Origin: Pelagibius sp048268885
GTDB taxonomy: Bacteria > Pseudomonadota > Alphaproteobacteria > Kiloniellales > Kiloniellaceae
Direction: 5' to 3'
DNA: 64,000 bases
Assembly: GCA_048268885.1 (NCBI GenBank)
Contig: JBLWUP010000019.1
Location: 1-64,000, forward strand
Shown: piece after piece, positions 8,834-16,382 of the stretch
Layout: every line of letters starts with the position of its first letter
Numbering within the stretch: position 1 is the first letter of the stretch
The notes under the pieces: model-generated
Seen by the model: only the letters and a program-made list of their open reading frames with translations
The model's database searches: none
What the model was told of the DNA's origin: nothing
Program-made: the position numbers and the translations under genes

Positions 8834-9498
8834 GCCGCGACCTCCGCAGAGTCCTCGATCTCTGGCAGATCGATGCGCCGGTCGATAAAACCGCCGAGGC
8901 CGCCGTAGCCGGTGAAGCGGTAGTCGAAGGCGAGGCCGAGACGCTCGGCGGCGGCGGCGGCGCGGGCCTTCAGGTCTTCGTCTTCGGTCTGCGCCAGGTA
9001 GACCAGCTTCCTGTAGTTGCCGAAGTACATCTCCAGCAGTTCCGGGTGGCGGTCGATCCCCAGGCCGCGGATCACCAGCCGGTCGAAGTGGCGCACGAGG
9101 TAGTCGGTCAGGTAGAAGGCCGCGGGCTCTTCCTCGTGCATGGCATCGAAGGTCTCGTTGCCGGCGTAGAAGGAATAGCAATGCGGCCCCTGGATCCGCT
9201 CCACGCCTTCCTCGGCCAGCACCCGATCCAGCTCACCGCCGGTGCCGCAGTCGCCGTAGAGCACCAGGATGGAGTCGTAGCGGCCGCGGGCTTCGCGGAT
9301 GCGCCGGCGCACGCCCTCGGGGATCTTGGCCGGCGTGTTGTGCCAGGAGGCGGGCAGGCAGCTCACCGTCAGGTGACGCCAGGCGTTGACGCGGATCAGC
9401 GTGACGATCTCGCGCGCCAGCGCGCCGCAGGCGATGAGCAGCGTGCGCTCCTGCGGGCCAAGGGCCGAGGTGTAGGGGGCAGGCTGGAGGGCCGGCAT
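8821..9498 (-). CDS. DUF1638 domain protein
   Basis: 225-residue protein of unknown function, DUF1638. Seen: LLIACGALAREIVTLI near residues 19-34, LVLYGDCGTGGELD, the cysteine/histidine stretch GPHCYSFYAGNE, and LTDYLVRHFDRLVIRGLG. Conserved-looking Cys and His residues make a metal or cofactor site plausible (inference). DUF1638 genes are known to travel with MttB-family methyltransferases and their corrinoid proteins, as here. Start ATG at 9498; upstream in-frame codons belong to the overlap with the corrinoid gene shadow. Second gene of the operon, 35 nt after the corrinoid protein. Confidence 0.85.
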   Translation of the reverse strand: MPALQPAPYTSALGPQERTLLIACGALAREIVTLIRVNAWRHLTVSCLPASWHNTPAKIPEGVRRRIREARGRYDSILVLYGDCGTGGELDRVLAEEGVERIQGPHCYSFYAGNETFDAMHEEEPAAFYLTDYLVRHFDRLVIRGLGIDRHPELLEMYFGNYRKLVYLAQTEDEDLKARAAAAAERLGLAFDYRFTGYGGLGGFIDRRIDLPEIEDSAEVAAWLS

Positions 9499-9533
9499 GG
9501 CGCTCTTGCTCCCGCTGTTCCTCCGGGGCCGCC

Positions 9534-10235
9534 CTAAGCGGCGCCCTGCTGGTTGTGGCGGCGCTTCATGAAGTCCTTGGCGGTCTCCACGGCCACCGCG
9601 GCGTCGCGGCAATAGGCGTCGGCGCCGACGGCCTCGGCAAAGGCCTCGTTCAGCGGCGCACCGCCGACCAGCACCACGTAGTCGTCGCGGATGCCTTTTT
9701 CCTTCAGGGTGTCGATGACCACCTTCATGTAGGGCATGGTGGTGGTCAGCAGCGCCGACATGCCGAGGATGTCGGGCTTATGCTCCTCCAGCGCGGCCAG
9801 GTAGTTCTCGACCGGGTTGTTGATGCCCAGGTCGATGACCTCGAAGCCGGCGCCTTCCATCATCATGGAGACGAGGTTCTTGCCGATGTCGTGGATGTCG
9901 CCCTTGACCGTTCCGATGACCATGGTGCCGAGCTTCGGCGCGCCGGTCTCGGCGAGCAGGGGGCGCAGGATGAACATGCCGCCCTTCATGGCGTTGGCCG
10001 CCAGCAGCACCTCCGGCACGAAGAGGATGCCGTCGCGGAAGTCGATGCCGACGATACGCATGCCCTCGACCAGCGCCTCGGTCAGGACCCTGTAAGGCGC
10101 CCAGCCGCGTCCAAGGAGGATGTGCACGGATTCCTCAATTTCTTCCTTGAGGCCGTCGTACAGGTCGTCGTGCATCTGCTTGACGAGTTCGTCGTCGTCA
10201 AGGCTGTTGAGATCGAGATCGTCGTCGTCCGCCAT
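9534..10235 (-). CDS. Corrinoid (B12-binding) methyl-carrier protein
   Basis: 233-residue MttC/MtbC-type protein that carries the methyl-cobamide between an MttB-type methyltransferase and the THF methyltransferase. A helical B12-binding-2 cap covers about residues 15-100. The Rossmann-like B12 domain follows with the base-off motif GDIHDIGKN, His115 being the lower cobalt ligand, then VGGAPLNEAFA. The ATG at 10235 is preferred over the one 6 nt upstream because GAGGA then sits 6 nt before it instead of touching it. First gene of the six-gene operon; no methyltransferase is adjacent, so it probably serves the MttB proteins at 20250 and 49706. Confidence 0.92.
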   Translation of the reverse strand: MADDDDLDLNSLDDDELVKQMHDDLYDGLKEEIEESVHILLGRGWAPYRVLTEALVEGMRIVGIDFRDGILFVPEVLLAANAMKGGMFILRPLLAETGAPKLGTMVIGTVKGDIHDIGKNLVSMMMEGAGFEVIDLGINNPVENYLAALEEHKPDILGMSALLTTTMPYMKVVIDTLKEKGIRDDYVVLVGGAPLNEAFAEAVGADAYCRDAAVAVETAKDFMKRRHNQQGAA

Positions 10236-10754
10236 CGTCATTCCTCACGGCAAGAACGTCCCGGGCCGGTCAACCAACAGACGGGCCCCGGGAGGTATTG
10301 GTCCCCGAGATCATTTCCCTTGACCGGGGCCTCAGCGGCTACACCTGCGGCGACTGATCGTGTCTGAATCGCGACAAAGCGGAATCAGTCGGGAACTCAA
10401 GCGTTTGCGCGCCTCTGATCCATGTCGGCGGGGGGCCGGGAATGGTCGCTTCCCGACCTAATCTCCAACGGCCGCCGCGCCGACCCGGCAAGCTTGCGCC
10501 CGGAAGCCTTCGCTTTTGTTAATTGTGCGGCCGAGGCTGCGGCGGCGCGAAGCGAAAAATCGGCGGCGACTCAGATAGACACAAATAATTTGTGATTATT
10601 ATATATTCTACCCGCGACCATAGTGTTTTTGATCTGGCGCATTGGCAAGCCCAATCGGGGGGTGCCATATTCAGGTCCGACCATACGCCTACCTTGGTTC
10701 TCCGCGGCGGGCGAGGGGCTGTTTGCCGACCACTCAGCGAAAGGGTTTTGAGGT
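10236..10754. other. 519 nt divergent intergenic region between corrinoid operon and korA
   Basis: Promoters for the corrinoid operon (minus) and korAB (plus) must be here. The middle is GC-rich without a frame I believe. A sharp AT-rich block at about 10577-10612 holds a perfect palindrome (listed separately) and TATATT at 10602. I looked for a cobalamin riboswitch and saw no B12-box-like sequence. Confidence 0.5.
10580..10594. promoter_or_regulatory. Perfect palindrome, possible operator upstream of korA
   Basis: CACAAATAATTTGTG is a perfect 7+1+7 inverted repeat in an AT-rich island 160 nt before korA. Size and symmetry fit a dimeric repressor site; the cognate protein is unknown. Confidence 0.45.
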
Positions 10755-12626
10755 ATGGAAGGTTCGACGGCGCTAGCGACCGACCCCTCCGGCCGCCAGG
10801 TTCTCGAGTCTGCGGTCGTGCGCTTTGCCGGCGACTCCGGCGACGGCATGCAGTTGACGGGCAGCCAGTTCACCCTTTCGACCGCCCTGGCGGGCAACGA
10901 CCTGGCGACCTTCCCGGACTTTCCGGCGGAGATCCGGGCGCCGGTCGGCACGACCTTCGGGGTCTCGGCTTTCCAGATCAATTTCGGTGCGCGGGTGATC
11001 AAGACCTCGGGCGACGAGCTCGACGTGCTGGTCGCGATGAACCCGGCGGCGCTGAAGGTCAACCTGGTGGACGTGAAGCCGCACGGCCTGCTGATCCTCG
11101 ATTCCGGCGCCTTCAACGAGCGCAACCTGCACAAGGCGGGATACGAAGGCGATCCGCGCAGCGACGGCAGCCTGAAAGGCTACCGCGTGTTCGAGGTCGA
11201 CATGTCGCAGCTGACCCAGGACGCCGTGAAGGAGTCCGGTCTGACCAAGAAGGAGTCCCTGCGCTGCAAGAACATGTGGGCGCTGGGCCTGGTCTACTGG
11301 ATGTTCGGGCGCGACCGCCAGGCGACGGTCGACTGGCTGAACGGCAAGTTCGCTTCCCGTCCGGAGATTGCCGGCGCCAACGTCGCGGCGCTGAATGCCG
11401 GCCATGCCTTCGGCGAGACGGCGGAGGTGGGCGAGGACTTGGCGGCTTTCTCCGTGCCGCCGGCCGAGATCGCGCCCGGCCTCTACCGCAACATCACCGG
11501 CGCGGAGGCGCTGTCCTGGGGGCTCGTGGCGGGCGCCAAGGGCGCCGAGCTGAAGCTGGTCTTCTGCTCCTATCCCATCACCCCGGCGTCGTCGGTGCTG
11601 CACGCCTTGGCCGGCCTGAAGGACCAGGGCGTGGTGACCTTCCAGGCGGAAGACGAGATCGCCGCGGTCTGCGCCGCCATCGGCGCGTCCTATGCCGGCG
11701 GCATCGGCGTCACCTCCAGCTCCGGCCCGGGCGTGGCGTTGAAGATGGAGGCCGTCGGCCTCGCCATCTCCGCCGAGCTGCCGCTGGTCATCGTGAACTC
11801 GCAGCGTGCCGGGCCGTCCACCGGCATGCCGACGAAGACCGAGCAGTCGGACCTCCATCAATCGGTCTTCGGGCGCAACGGCGACAGTCCGCTGGTGGTG
11901 CTGGCCGCCCGTTCGCCCGCCGACTGCTTCGACGTCGCCATCGAGGCGGTGCGCATCGCGACAAAGTTCATGACCCCGGTGATCCTGCTGAGCGACGGCT
12001 ATATCGCCAACGCCGCGGAGCCCTGGCTGCTGCCGGACGCCGACAGCCTGCCGCGCTTTCCCGTGACCTTCGAGACCGATCCGGAAGGCTTTCATCCTTT
12101 CAAACGCGATCCGCAGACGCTGGCGCGTGTCTGGGCGGCGCCCGGTACGCCTGGTCTGGAACACCGCATCGGCGGCATCGAGAAGGGCAGCGACAGCGGC
12201 AACATCTCCTACGACCCGGCCAATCACCAGAAGATGACCGACCTGCGCCGCGACAAGGTGCTGGGCGTCGCCAAGGACGTGCCGCCGCAGCGCTTCGAGG
12301 CCGGTGGTCCGGACGACGGCCTGGTGGTGGTCGGCTGGGGCTCGACATACGGGCCGATCAGCCGCGCGGTCGACAATCTGCGGGACGAAGGGCTGCCGGT
12401 CGCGCACCTGCACCTGCGCCATATCTGGCCGCTGCCGCGCAACCTGGAAGAACTGCTGCGCGGCTTCGACAAGATCCTGGTGCCGGAGATGAACGACGGC
12501 CAGCTGGTGACGGTCCTGCGCAGCGAGTACCTGGTGCCCGCCGAAAGCCTCAGCAAGGTGACCGGCAAGCCCTTCAAGATTGCCGAGATCGAGGCGGCGA
12601 TCCGCGCCCGCCTGGAAGCGTCATAG
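10755..12626 (+). CDS. korA: 2-oxoacid:acceptor oxidoreductase subunit alpha
   Basis: 623-residue fused gamma-alpha subunit of a thiamine-dependent 2-oxoacid (probably 2-oxoglutarate):ferredoxin oxidoreductase, giving succinyl-CoA, CO2 and reduced ferredoxin. The gamma domain is at residues ~20-215 (VVRFAGDSGDGMQLTGSQF), and the pyrimidine-binding alpha domain follows (FCSYPITPASSVLHAL, GVTSSSGPGVALKMEA, RAGPSTGMPTKTEQSDL). TGAGGT precedes the ATG. korB follows after 14 nt. The pair usually supports a TCA route or supplies low-potential electrons; in this neighbourhood those could feed the Fe-S reactivator (inference). Confidence 0.93.
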   Translation: MEGSTALATDPSGRQVLESAVVRFAGDSGDGMQLTGSQFTLSTALAGNDLATFPDFPAEIRAPVGTTFGVSAFQINFGARVIKTSGDELDVLVAMNPAALKVNLVDVKPHGLLILDSGAFNERNLHKAGYEGDPRSDGSLKGYRVFEVDMSQLTQDAVKESGLTKKESLRCKNMWALGLVYWMFGRDRQATVDWLNGKFASRPEIAGANVAALNAGHAFGETAEVGEDLAAFSVPPAEIAPGLYRNITGAEALSWGLVAGAKGAELKLVFCSYPITPASSVLHALAGLKDQGVVTFQAEDEIAAVCAAIGASYAGGIGVTSSSGPGVALKMEAVGLAISAELPLVIVNSQRAGPSTGMPTKTEQSDLHQSVFGRNGDSPLVVLAARSPADCFDVAIEAVRIATKFMTPVILLSDGYIANAAEPWLLPDADSLPRFPVTFETDPEGFHPFKRDPQTLARVWAAPGTPGLEHRIGGIEKGSDSGNISYDPANHQKMTDLRRDKVLGVAKDVPPQRFEAGGPDDGLVVVGWGSTYGPISRAVDNLRDEGLPVAHLHLRHIWPLPRNLEELLRGFDKILVPEMNDGQLVTVLRSEYLVPAESLSKVTGKPFKIAEIEAAIRARLEAS

Positions 12627-12640
12627 GGAAGAGCCGGTCC

Positions 12641-13660
12641 ATGAACATAGCAACGCCTCCCGCCAAGACCGCCAAGGACTATGCCTCGGATCAGGAAGTC
12701 CGCTGGTGCCCCGGCTGCGGCGACTACGCCATCCTGAAGGCCGTGCAGAAGACCCTGGCCGAGCTGCAGGCCGACACGGCGAAGACGGTGTTCATCTCCG
12801 GCATCGGCTGCGCCGCGCGGTTTCCCTATTACATGTCGACCTACGGCTTTCACACCATCCACGGCCGCGCGCCGGCCTTTGCGACGGGCGTGAAGCTGAC
12901 CAATCCGGAGCTCGACGTCTGGGTGGTCTCCGGCGACGGCGATGCGCTGTCGATCGGCGGCAACCACCTGCTGCACGTTCTGCGCCGCAACGTCGACCTG
13001 CAGATCCTGTTGTTCAACAACGAGATCTACGGCCTGACCAAGGGACAGTACTCGCCGACATCGCGGGTCGGCACGCGTTCGCCCTCGACGCCGGGCGGCT
13101 CCATCGACACGCCGGTCTCCGCCGGGGCCTTCGCGCTGGGGGCGGGCGCGCGCTTCTTCGCCCGCTCCGTCGATACCCAGCAGAAGCATTTGCCGGAGGT
13201 GCTGAAGCGCGCCAAGGCCCACCAGGGCGCCTCGCTGGTGGAGGTTTTTCAAAACTGCATCGTCTACAACGACGGCGCCTTCGACAGCTTCACCGACCGC
13301 GCGCTGGCCGCCGACATGCAGGTCCTCTTGGAGCACGGCAAGCCGATGCGCTTCGGCAAGGAGAATGACAAGGGCCTGCGCCTGGCGAAGGACCGGCTTG
13401 CGCTGGAAGTGGTAAGCCTGGGCGAAAACGGCATGACCGAGGCCGACATCCTGGTCCACGACGAGACCGACCGGGTGATGGCCGCTATGCTGGCGGCGCT
13501 GCAGCCACCGCAGATGCCCGTCGCGCTGGGCGTGCTCTACTGCGATCCGGCGCGCAGCTACGAGACCAGCGTCATCGACGAGGTCGAGGCGGCCCGACGC
13601 TCGCATCCGGCCAGCCTCGCCGAGCTGCTGCACAAGGGCCATACCTGGTCCGTTACCTAG
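12641..13660 (+). CDS. korB: 2-oxoacid:acceptor oxidoreductase subunit beta
   Basis: 339-residue thiamine-pyrophosphate-binding subunit partner of korA. Seen: RWCPGCGDYAILKA near residues 20-33 with two Fe-S-type cysteines, GIGCAARFPYY, the TPP/Mg motif GDGDALSIGGNH, and IYGLTKGQYSPTS, the last typical of 2-oxoglutarate-type beta subunits. The ATG at 12641 follows the korA stop closely; an upstream open frame through korA is a shadow. A short repeated ending (GTTACCTAG twice, around 13651 and 13666) follows the stop. Confidence 0.93.
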   Translation: MNIATPPAKTAKDYASDQEVRWCPGCGDYAILKAVQKTLAELQADTAKTVFISGIGCAARFPYYMSTYGFHTIHGRAPAFATGVKLTNPELDVWVVSGDGDALSIGGNHLLHVLRRNVDLQILLFNNEIYGLTKGQYSPTSRVGTRSPSTPGGSIDTPVSAGAFALGAGARFFARSVDTQQKHLPEVLKRAKAHQGASLVEVFQNCIVYNDGAFDSFTDRALAADMQVLLEHGKPMRFGKENDKGLRLAKDRLALEVVSLGENGMTEADILVHDETDRVMAAMLAALQPPQMPVALGVLYCDPARSYETSVIDEVEAARRSHPASLAELLHKGHTWSVT

Positions 13661-13971
13661 GGACCGTTACCTAGAGTCCATCTCCTGGAACATTTCCCTG
13701 CCGCGACCCCCGGCAGTCTCCGGGCGCGTTCGCCTGAAGTGCGCAATCCCTCTGGAATTACACGAAATGCTTGCATCTCCTGAGCCGCTTGAGACAAGCT
13801 GCCGGGGGGTGTGAGGCAGCGATGGAAGGTTGCTTCGCGGCTTGGATTTGTGGGCCGCTCGGGGTGTGCGGCAGGAAATCACGAACTCTGAGATCAAGAG
13901 GTTCGTCGGCTGATCCGGCGCCGTCACAAGGCCTGTCCCGGGTCGGAACGCTGCGGAAGGAGCCATGCGCC
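13661..13971. other. 311 nt intergenic region after korB
   Basis: No convincing gene. The frame of the next gene is open upstream to 13771, but only TTG-type starts are available and the predicted extension has no protein-like pattern. The promoter of the sensor pair at 13972 must be here; GGAAGGA at 13956 is its ribosome-binding site. Confidence 0.4.
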
Positions 13972-14532
13972 ATGAATGAGGATCGCTTCAAAGACGCCAA
14001 GCTTCCTTTCGATGCCGACAGCTTCACGCGTCTGCTCGTCTACGAGCTCACCGATGTGCTGCAGGAGGTCGTCGGCGGTGAAGAGGCGCGCGGCTTCGTT
14101 GCGGTGGTCGGCGCGCGTATCGGCGATGCCTTCAACGCCGCCTACCGGGAGGCGGTGGGCGGCCGCCGGCTCAGCCGCGAGGAGGTCGCCGCGGCCATGG
14201 TCGATCTCAAGCGGCGCCTGGGGGGAGGCTTCCACATTGTCCAGCAGGACGATCGGGAGATCGTCCTGCGCAACAATTGCTGCCCCTTCGGACAGCAGGT
14301 CAAGGGTCGGCGCTGCCTCTGCGCCATGACATCGAGCGTGTTCGGGCGCATCGCGGCCCAGAACCTCGGCTATGCGAAAGTTCAGGTCGACGAGGCCATT
14401 GCCACCGGCAGCAAACGCTGCCTCGTGCGGGTCAAGCTGCAGCCGTCGGCCGGCGATGACGGCGGGCAGGGCGTGGAGTATTTCCGTGTCGGCGAGATGC
14501 AGGCGAGAGAACGGGAAGAGGTGAACTCCTAG
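13972..14532 (+). CDS. Methanogen output domain (MetOD1)-like cysteine-rich sensor protein
   Basis: 186-residue soluble protein resembling methanogen output domain 1. Its core is a cysteine cluster: Cys103-Cys104 in NNCCPFGQQV, Cys115 and Cys117 in RRCLCAMTSSVFG, and Cys150 in SKRCLVRV. These could bind a metal or respond to redox, but no ligand is known to me. The ATG at 13972 has GGAAGGA 10 nt upstream. The histidine kinase gene begins 2 nt after its stop, so the pair is coupled and this protein may be the kinase's sensory partner (inference). Confidence 0.7.
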   Translation: MNEDRFKDAKLPFDADSFTRLLVYELTDVLQEVVGGEEARGFVAVVGARIGDAFNAAYREAVGGRRLSREEVAAAMVDLKRRLGGGFHIVQQDDREIVLRNNCCPFGQQVKGRRCLCAMTSSVFGRIAAQNLGYAKVQVDEAIATGSKRCLVRVKLQPSAGDDGGQGVEYFRVGEMQAREREEVNS

Positions 14533-14534
14533 AC

Positions 14535-15707
14535 ATGGTCACAACGATCTCGCCGGAAGTGCTGGGGGCTTTTCCCGACCCCCTCGTCGTGGTGGGCCGC
14601 TGCGGCAGGGTCCTGGCGGTGAACGGTCCTGCCGAGGAGGTGCTGCACCTGCCGCCCGGCGAAGCGCCGGAAGTGACGCTGCGGGAGATCGCAAGTCTCT
14701 CGGCCGCCGAGTTGGACAACCTGCTGCATCTTTGCCTGGCGACGACGGCGCCGGTGCCGCTGCGGCTGTTCCTGTCCCCGGCCGGCGGGGCGACGCTGAC
14801 GGCGCGCGGCGAAGGCTGGCGCTGCAATCTGGACGGTGAACCTGCGGCGATGATCCGGCTCCATCGCGACGGTGACGGACTTTCGCCCTTCACCGATCTC
14901 ACCCGCCTCGTCGATGAACTCAATGAGGAATGCATGGCCCGCCGGGCGATGGAAGGACGTCTGCGTTCGGCGCTGGCGGAGCTGCACGAGCTGAACAGTC
15001 TTCGCGACCAGGTCATGTCGCAGGTGAGCCATGACCTGAGAACGCCGTTGAACGCCATACTCGGCATGACGGAGTTCATGCGGATGAAGCCTTTCGGGCC
15101 CCTGGCGGGGAAGTACGAGGAGTACATCGACGGTATTCATGCCAGCGGCGAGTCGCTGCTGTCGCTCGTCAACCGGGTCCTGCACCTCAGCGCGGAGGAC
15201 AAAGCAGAGCAGGAAATGACGGTCGAGGCGCTCGTCGATCTGCGCGAATGCCTGGAATCCTGCCTCAAGGTCGTCGAGCCCTTGGCGAAGAACCGGCACC
15301 TGCAGATCATGGTTCCGGCGGACATCGCCCTGCCAAAGCTGCGGGCCGATCATTCTCTGGTGACGCAGATCCTGACGCATCTCCTGGGCAATGCGGCCAA
15401 GATCAGCCGCGAAGGCGGCCGGATCGAGATCTCGGTCGATTGGCGCCAGGGCGAGGCGCTGGTCATCGAAGTGAAGGGGGACGGCGCCGGCGGCAGCGAG
15501 GACAAACTCGTCTCGATCAACGACGGCTTTGTCGCGCGCAGCGTCTACACCACCGGCGACAATCACATCGGTTACAGCCTCGCCTTCAGCCGGCACTCCG
15601 CCAAGGCTATAGGCGGGCGCTTGGATATCAGGTCATTGCCCGACGGCGGCACGGTCGCCGCGCTGAAGTTGCCGGCCGACCTCCTCGGTCCCGACAGGGC
15701 GCGTTAG
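14535..15707 (+). CDS. Soluble PAS-like sensor histidine kinase with divergent ATPase domain
   Basis: 390 residues, no membrane segments. A PAS-like region spans about residues 8-115, then a helix linker and a HisKA domain with phosphoacceptor His166 in MSQVSHDLRTPLNAI. The HATPase_c part (about 255-385) is divergent: the N box reads LLGNAAKISREGG, and the usual DxGxG is replaced by KGDGAGGSEDK, so ATP binding may be altered. No response regulator gene adjoins it. Starts 2 nt after the MetOD1-like gene and is therefore probably translated from the same message. Confidence 0.82.
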   Translation: MVTTISPEVLGAFPDPLVVVGRCGRVLAVNGPAEEVLHLPPGEAPEVTLREIASLSAAELDNLLHLCLATTAPVPLRLFLSPAGGATLTARGEGWRCNLDGEPAAMIRLHRDGDGLSPFTDLTRLVDELNEECMARRAMEGRLRSALAELHELNSLRDQVMSQVSHDLRTPLNAILGMTEFMRMKPFGPLAGKYEEYIDGIHASGESLLSLVNRVLHLSAEDKAEQEMTVEALVDLRECLESCLKVVEPLAKNRHLQIMVPADIALPKLRADHSLVTQILTHLLGNAAKISREGGRIEISVDWRQGEALVIEVKGDGAGGSEDKLVSINDGFVARSVYTTGDNHIGYSLAFSRHSAKAIGGRLDIRSLPDGGTVAALKLPADLLGPDRAR

Positions 15708-15761
15708 TGCGGGGCGGCCGCGACGGACCGCGGACCGAAGCCCCGCACCTTGTCGCTGTCG

Positions 15762-16250
15762 TCAGACGAGTCGCTTCAGAAGGCTGACGAAGACGCCCTG
15801 CTCATCCGGCGAGAGCGGCGCGACGATCTCGTCGCCGATCCGGTTGGCGTCGCCCAGCAGGCGCACCACCGTCTCCTGCCCCTGGGGCGAGAGGCTCAGC
15901 ACCATCCGCCGCCGGTCGGTCGGGTCGGCCAGGCGCTCGATGTAGCCGCGCTCATGCAGGCGGCGTATGACGCCCTGGATCGTGGCTGGATCCATGGCCG
16001 CCAGACGGCCCAGGCGGTTCTGCGACAGCTTGCCCATCTCGTGCAGGCGGGCCATGGCGAAGAACTGCGTCGGCGTCAGCTGGGCATCGGCCAGGACCGT
16101 CAGGAACAGGGCCGAGGCACGCTGATGGGCACGGCGCAGCAGGTGCGCGACCTGTTCGTCGAGGACGAACTCCTCGACCGGAGGCTGTGCGCCGGGCGTG
16201 GAAATAGCGGATATTTTCTCTGGAATGCTGGACAAGTTGGTCACCCTCAC
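15762..16250 (-). CDS. MarR-family transcription regulator
   Basis: 162-residue winged-helix regulator. Seen: LTPTQFFAMARLHEMGKLSQ, the recognition region NRLGRLAAMDPATIQGVIRR and the wing YIERLADPTDRRRMVLSLS. The start is uncertain: GTG at 16250 is taken, but GTG at 16244 or a nearby TTG are possible. It lies downstream of hutH on the same strand with a 132 nt gap and may be partly co-transcribed. Ligand and targets are unknown. Confidence 0.85.
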   Translation of the reverse strand: MRVTNLSSIPEKISAISTPGAQPPVEEFVLDEQVAHLLRRAHQRASALFLTVLADAQLTPTQFFAMARLHEMGKLSQNRLGRLAAMDPATIQGVIRRLHERGYIERLADPTDRRRMVLSLSPQGQETVVRLLGDANRIGDEIVAPLSPDEQGVFVSLLKRLV

Positions 16251-16382
16251 GGTGGTCGAAATCTTAAATCGATGACCCTGCGCCCGTCTTTTGCGGATCG
16301 CTTGAAGGCCAACAAGTCCTCTGCCAAAGCCGAATATACAGCAGTCGCGAAGCCGGCGTCCAGCAACCTATGCTGCACCTGC

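Noticed and set aside
10236..10754. Possible cobalamin riboswitch before the corrinoid operon
   Set aside because: No B12-box-like sequence on either strand; length alone is not evidence.
10592..12640. Long frame running through korA into korB as one protein of about 1020 residues
   Set aside because: It is the wrong frame of korA (Arg/Gly-rich) that happens to lack stops; korB starts at 12641.
13771..13971. N-terminal extension of the MetOD1-like protein by 67 codons
   Set aside because: Only non-ATG starts, no conserved pattern, and a good ribosome-binding site precedes the ATG at 13972.
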